Shown in pieces: positions 61,089 to 64,000 of a stretch of DNA of 64,000 nt. The stretch is from positions 57,849 through 121,848 of the forward strand of contig CAKZUP010000032.1 in the NCBI GenBank assembly GCA_937922945.1. Direction: 5' to 3'. A program made the translations under genes and the position numbers. The notes below the pieces were generated by a model. The model saw only the letters and a list, made by a program, of their open reading frames with translations. It searched no databases and was not told where the DNA came from. Source of the DNA: an uncultured Granulosicoccaceae bacterium (GTDB lineage: Bacteria > Pseudomonadota > Gammaproteobacteria > Granulosicoccales > Granulosicoccaceae). How positions within the stretch are numbered: the stretch's first letter is position 1; every line of letters starts with the position of its first letter.

Positions 61089-62084
61089 TTAGACACAACA
61101 CGTTGTACGGTAAGGCACGTTATTCGGTGCGGTTGATTTATCTATGCACGTTATCGCCTCCAGACATAAACTAAATCCTGCAAACCAATCCCAGCCTGAC
61201 GTATTGCCAATACCGTTTAGCGCTTGCGCTACGCTACGCTGACTCGATTGTGGATAGCGCACTAACAATGCAATGAGTGTCTGCATACGCTCGCTGTGCT
61301 CATCGTTAGCAGCAAGCTCAAGTAACGCACACGACACCATCGTTGTTTTTCCGCAAGCATCGTCACGCATTGCAGACCATAGCCGACGAACACATGCGTC
61401 ATGCTGCAAAAGATTCAAGCATGTGAACACCCCCATGATGAAATCATCGCCAGACGGCGTTAATCCAGGACCAACACCTAGCAGCTTTATGAACTGTTCA
61501 GTATCGAACTGAAAATGGGCGTTCTGTTTCAAGGGCATCACAATGAAAGCGCTAATTTGCTGTAGCAGCGAACGTACTGCAGGAGCTGTGTAGTTCAGCA
61601 ACGAATGATCCATCGCTTTTTCGCTGAATAGTCGGGCCATTCCATCGTGCGGTAGTGGCAATTGATTTCGCAGGTTGCTTATAGCTTCAGCCCAATCGGG
61701 CATCAGGGTGACGCTGCGTATTACCCCATCATGTTGGTTTGCACTATGCAAGCTCAGCACGTGGCCGTTTTCGAACATTAATCCCGATGCATTGAAATGC
61801 ACTTTGGCATCAGGATAAACACATGCCGGCAGCGCGGTTAAGGTTTTCGGGAGCTGCGCTGTGAGTGGGCCTGCACCCAATTCATGCAAGGCAAGGCAAA
61901 CCAACCGATCGTTGAATTGCAGATACGCACTTCGGTTAAATACACACAGTACACGACCAACCGCTCGGGAGGCATACAGCGAGTAGACGACCAACCCGGC
62001 ATTGATAATTGAAATCGAGCCTACGCCCGCTACAGCATAAACTTCACTGCTTCGATTCTCTTTACGTAATGCTGTAACTGCCAT
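61089..62084 (-). CDS. allH: DUF2877 protein, oxamate carbamoyltransferase subunit-like (AllH)
   Basis: DUF2877 proteins have been reported as one of three subunits of the oxamate carbamoyltransferase that turns oxalurate and phosphate into oxamate and carbamoyl phosphate. The family motif GVGPGLTPSGDDFIMGVFTCL is at about residues 204-224 and the C-terminus has a typical Gly-Asn-Thr-Ser-Gly-Trp-Asp-like stretch. At 331 aa it is full length. It lies 12 bases downstream of fdrA, with which it would form the complex. The assignment is by family and cluster. Confidence 0.82.
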   Translation of the reverse strand: MAVTALRKENRSSEVYAVAGVGSISIINAGLVVYSLYASRAVGRVLCVFNRSAYLQFNDRLVCLALHELGAGPLTAQLPKTLTALPACVYPDAKVHFNASGLMFENGHVLSLHSANQHDGVIRSVTLMPDWAEAISNLRNQLPLPHDGMARLFSEKAMDHSLLNYTAPAVRSLLQQISAFIVMPLKQNAHFQFDTEQFIKLLGVGPGLTPSGDDFIMGVFTCLNLLQHDACVRRLWSAMRDDACGKTTMVSCALLELAANDEHSERMQTLIALLVRYPQSSQRSVAQALNGIGNTSGWDWFAGFSLCLEAITCIDKSTAPNNVPYRTTCCV

Positions 62085-62096
62085 CCTTATTGATAC

Positions 62097-63581
62097 CTAG
62101 TCGGCAGCGATAAGCTGCAGTGCAAGCAGTGTGGCTTCTTCATTGCTGTCGGCGACCAGAACACCGGCGTTTACAAGCTTGCTCACCTGACTGGTACGTT
62201 GTTGCGGATCATCATCGGTTCCTGTGACAGATGCAATAACTTGAGTATTGGCATCCACGCCGCCCGCTTGTTCAAGGCACTGCACCAGTTGCCCAGCAGG
62301 GTCACTATGTGCGCCAAACCCGATGACAACATCCAGTAGTAATACACCCACGTTAGCGTCCGCCAACGCTCTTTGTATCGCCTCGTCGCGAATGCTCGGT
62401 TCGATCATTGGGTGCGGTTTACCCTGAGTAAATTCATCAGCACCCAGATCAATAATTTGATGTGTATTCGCCTCGTACTGCATACCCGGCATAACGATAT
62501 TGGAAGATACCGGCATTTTGTGACGATTAAACAGAATAAGCGCTTCGGTACAAAGCGTGCCTCCGCAAAACAATCCGTGTATTGTTTGTCCCGCTCGTCT
62601 TGGTAGGGATTCGGGCAAGACGGGCGCCGCTAACAATCCATCCTGTCGCATTGCTATTCTTGCTGCTTCACTGAGCGTTTCTGCCCAACCGCAATTATCG
62701 GGTAGCGTGGGTTTCTCACCACCGAGAAAACACAGCGTGTAGGTTTTAGCCGATTGTGCCACCGCTTCTAACACCTTGGCGCTGACGGCTGCACTCGGCG
62801 GCTTTGACACCAGCACGACGTGACGCGTATCAACATCGTTTTCAAGCGCACTCATTGCCATTAGTGTGGAAACACCGCCAACACGTTCGTGAAGATCCCG
62901 GCCCCCAACGCCAATGCCCTGAGAAATGCCTTGACCCTGCCGCGCCATTAGGCAGGCTATTTCCTGTATTCCGGTACCAGATGCACCGACAATGGCAATA
63001 TCACCGCGAGGCACTTTGTTGGCAAACGCCAACGGCACACCATTTATAATAGCGGTGCCGCAATCGGGGCCCATCACGAGCAATCCCAGTTCACGCGCTT
63101 CAAGCTTTAATTGCGCCTCCTGTTCAATCGGTACGTTGTCACTGAAAATCATCACATGAAGACCACGTTGCAATGCCTTGCGGGCTTCACTCACAGCAAA
63201 TGCGCCGGGTACGGAAACTAACGCAAGGTTTAATGACGGTCGAACTTGTTTGGCACTGCGTATGCTCTTGGGTTTCCAGACATCGCCTTGCTCTGAACCC
63301 GTGGGTGAACTCAATAAGCGATCAGCTTCTGTCATCGCAGCGGTCACGCTCGTCGCATCGTCGCCGCGAACAGCAATGATAAGGTCTGCAGGAGTCGCCT
63401 GAATGTTGTTCGCTTCGAGCAATCCGGCGTTTTGCATAATCTCGATATTGGATGGTGTGGCCATCATCATAGCCGCATCACTGACACCAGCAAGGTTGGC
63501 AAGCGCCTTTGAACTGCGCATTAACGCAACAGAGTCGAGATAGAGTCTTTGTTTGATCTGATACTCACAAATCCCGCTCAT
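62097..63581 (-). CDS. fdrA: FdrA-family protein, oxamate carbamoyltransferase subunit (AllF)
   Basis: FdrA proteins resemble acyl-CoA synthetase/succinyl-CoA synthetase chains. Visible features are DSVALMRSSKALANLAGVSDAAMMMATPSNI (family N-terminus, about 16-46), MGPDCGTAIINGVPLAFAN (about 174-192) and the nucleotide-like loop IVGASGTGIQEIACLM (about 200-215) followed by the phosphohistidine-like GIGVGGRDLHERVGG (about 222-236). In E. coli it acts in the oxalurate branch of allantoin use with DUF1116 and DUF2877 proteins. At 494 aa it is complete. The start overlaps the upstream DUF1116 stop (ATGA). Confidence 0.87.
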   Translation of the reverse strand: MSGICEYQIKQRLYLDSVALMRSSKALANLAGVSDAAMMMATPSNIEIMQNAGLLEANNIQATPADLIIAVRGDDATSVTAAMTEADRLLSSPTGSEQGDVWKPKSIRSAKQVRPSLNLALVSVPGAFAVSEARKALQRGLHVMIFSDNVPIEQEAQLKLEARELGLLVMGPDCGTAIINGVPLAFANKVPRGDIAIVGASGTGIQEIACLMARQGQGISQGIGVGGRDLHERVGGVSTLMAMSALENDVDTRHVVLVSKPPSAAVSAKVLEAVAQSAKTYTLCFLGGEKPTLPDNCGWAETLSEAARIAMRQDGLLAAPVLPESLPRRAGQTIHGLFCGGTLCTEALILFNRHKMPVSSNIVMPGMQYEANTHQIIDLGADEFTQGKPHPMIEPSIRDEAIQRALADANVGVLLLDVVIGFGAHSDPAGQLVQCLEQAGGVDANTQVIASVTGTDDDPQQRTSQVSKLVNAGVLVADSNEEATLLALQLIAAD

Positions 63582-64000
63582 ACCACACCCTCATGTTCAG
63601 CAAAGGCCTTCAATGCATTAACGAAACACGCCATGGGGGCTCGGACCACACCCGCACCCACCTGCCCGATACCAGGCTCTTTATGGGCAATACCGGTATT
63701 AATCGTTGGTACAAGACCAAGCTCGACTACACGGCGGATATCTATTCCGGTTGGGACACCCAGAAAATCCATGGCCGGAATACTCCATTCCGGATTCTTG
63801 GCACAGCATATTTCACCCATATCTTGCGTGTAGATAGCCGCATCAGAGGCAGCGCCAGCACCAACAAAGCCTGCAACAGCTGGGGACGCCCCCATTGCAA
63901 ATCCACCCAGTCCGATGGTTTCGACGATGGTCGAATCGCCCATATCCGGATTGGCATCGGCAGCACTGAAGCCTGCAAAGTACAAACCTTCTGGCATCTC
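63578..64000 (-). CDS. allG: DUF1116 protein, C-terminal part (AllG-like), cut by window edge
   Basis: The reading frame is open to the right edge of the window, so only about 140 C-terminal residues of a protein usually 420-470 aa long are here. The sequence TIVETIGLGGFAMGASPAVAGFVGAG, DMGEICCAKNPEWSIPAMDFLG and GIGQVGAGVVRAPMACF is typical of DUF1116, the third subunit of the oxalurate-cleaving complex. The in-track ATG at 63997 is internal and not the true start. The stop overlaps the fdrA start. Confidence 0.82.
   Translation of the reverse strand, partial: EMPEGLYFAGFSAADANPDMGDSTIVETIGLGGFAMGASPAVAGFVGAGAASDAAIYTQDMGEICCAKNPEWSIPAMDFLGVPTGIDIRRVVELGLVPTINTGIAHKEPGIGQVGAGVVRAPMACFVNALKAFAEHEGVV

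Overview
The window looks like chromosomal DNA of a free-living, heterotrophic marine gammaproteobacterium. This is inference from gene content: trimethylamine oxidation, an N-methylglutamate-type module, a solitary MttB homologue, purine-nitrogen salvage, ArnE/ArnF-like pairs and GEVED/LruC surface proteins, at moderate GC with ordinary ATG/GTG starts. I found no rRNA, tRNA, insertion sequence, phage gene or CRISPR array by eye.

Layout. (1) 0.2-8.3 kb: a secreted Kelch protein, a DUF4091 (GH123-like) lipoprotein, a cobalt-type nitrile hydratase operon (alpha, beta, accessory) and an unknown lipoprotein. (2) 8.4-16.6 kb: a Bcr/CflA-type exporter; a class II HDAC-like amidohydrolase divergent from an SDR dehydrogenase; an operon of an M19 dipeptidase homologue, an unknown 565-aa protein and a DUF3726 protein; a GNAT and a DUF2786 protein. 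(3) 16.7-23.4 kb: a PAS-GGDEF-EAL protein, a RamB/ScfR-like regulator divergent from isocitrate lyase, and a pseudouridine synthase. (4) 23.5-38.7 kb, the methylated-amine island: trimethylamine monooxygenase (tmm) plus a GNAT; an ammonium transporter plus a 60-aa membrane protein; and a nine-gene minus-strand cluster of a glutamine-synthetase/GmaS-like ligase, three split glutamate-synthase-type subunits (MgsABC/GlxBCD), a 137-aa unknown, a nitrilase-fold amidase, a 202-aa unknown, TMAO demethylase (tdm) and a DAO-family flavin oxidase. A GntR/FCD regulator is divergent from it. (5) 38.7-49 kb: a YugP-type metallopeptidase, two EamA transporters, an ICMT-like methyltransferase, a non-pyrrolysine MttB-family protein, a class II aldolase, a nitroreductase, an S4 protein, a thioesterase, an exported protein and an Ldh-family reductase. 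(6) 49-56.3 kb: an OmpA-family protein, a GT39-SMR-SMR-GT2 lipid-linked glycan cassette and a LruC/lipoprotein pair. (7) 56.4-64 kb: a minus-strand purine-nitrogen operon of DUF1116 (cut by the window edge), FdrA, DUF2877, allantoate amidohydrolase, ureidoglycine-glyoxylate aminotransferase and a hybrid histidine kinase.

How they work together. In region 4, TMA would be oxidised to TMAO (Tmm) and TMAO cleaved to dimethylamine and formaldehyde (Tdm). Methylamine would be ligated to glutamate (GmaS-like) and converted to N-methylglutamate (MgsABC-like). Neither dimethylamine monooxygenase (DmmDABC) nor the four-subunit N-methylglutamate dehydrogenase (MgdABCD) is present here; the DAO oxidase overlapping tdm is a candidate for a missing oxidation. 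In region 7, allantoate would go to ureidoglycine, then oxalurate, then oxamate plus carbamoyl phosphate through the FdrA/DUF1116/DUF2877 complex.

A second pattern runs through the whole window: many gene gaps hold two to five imperfect tandem copies of an 11-14 bp unit, a different sequence at each place.
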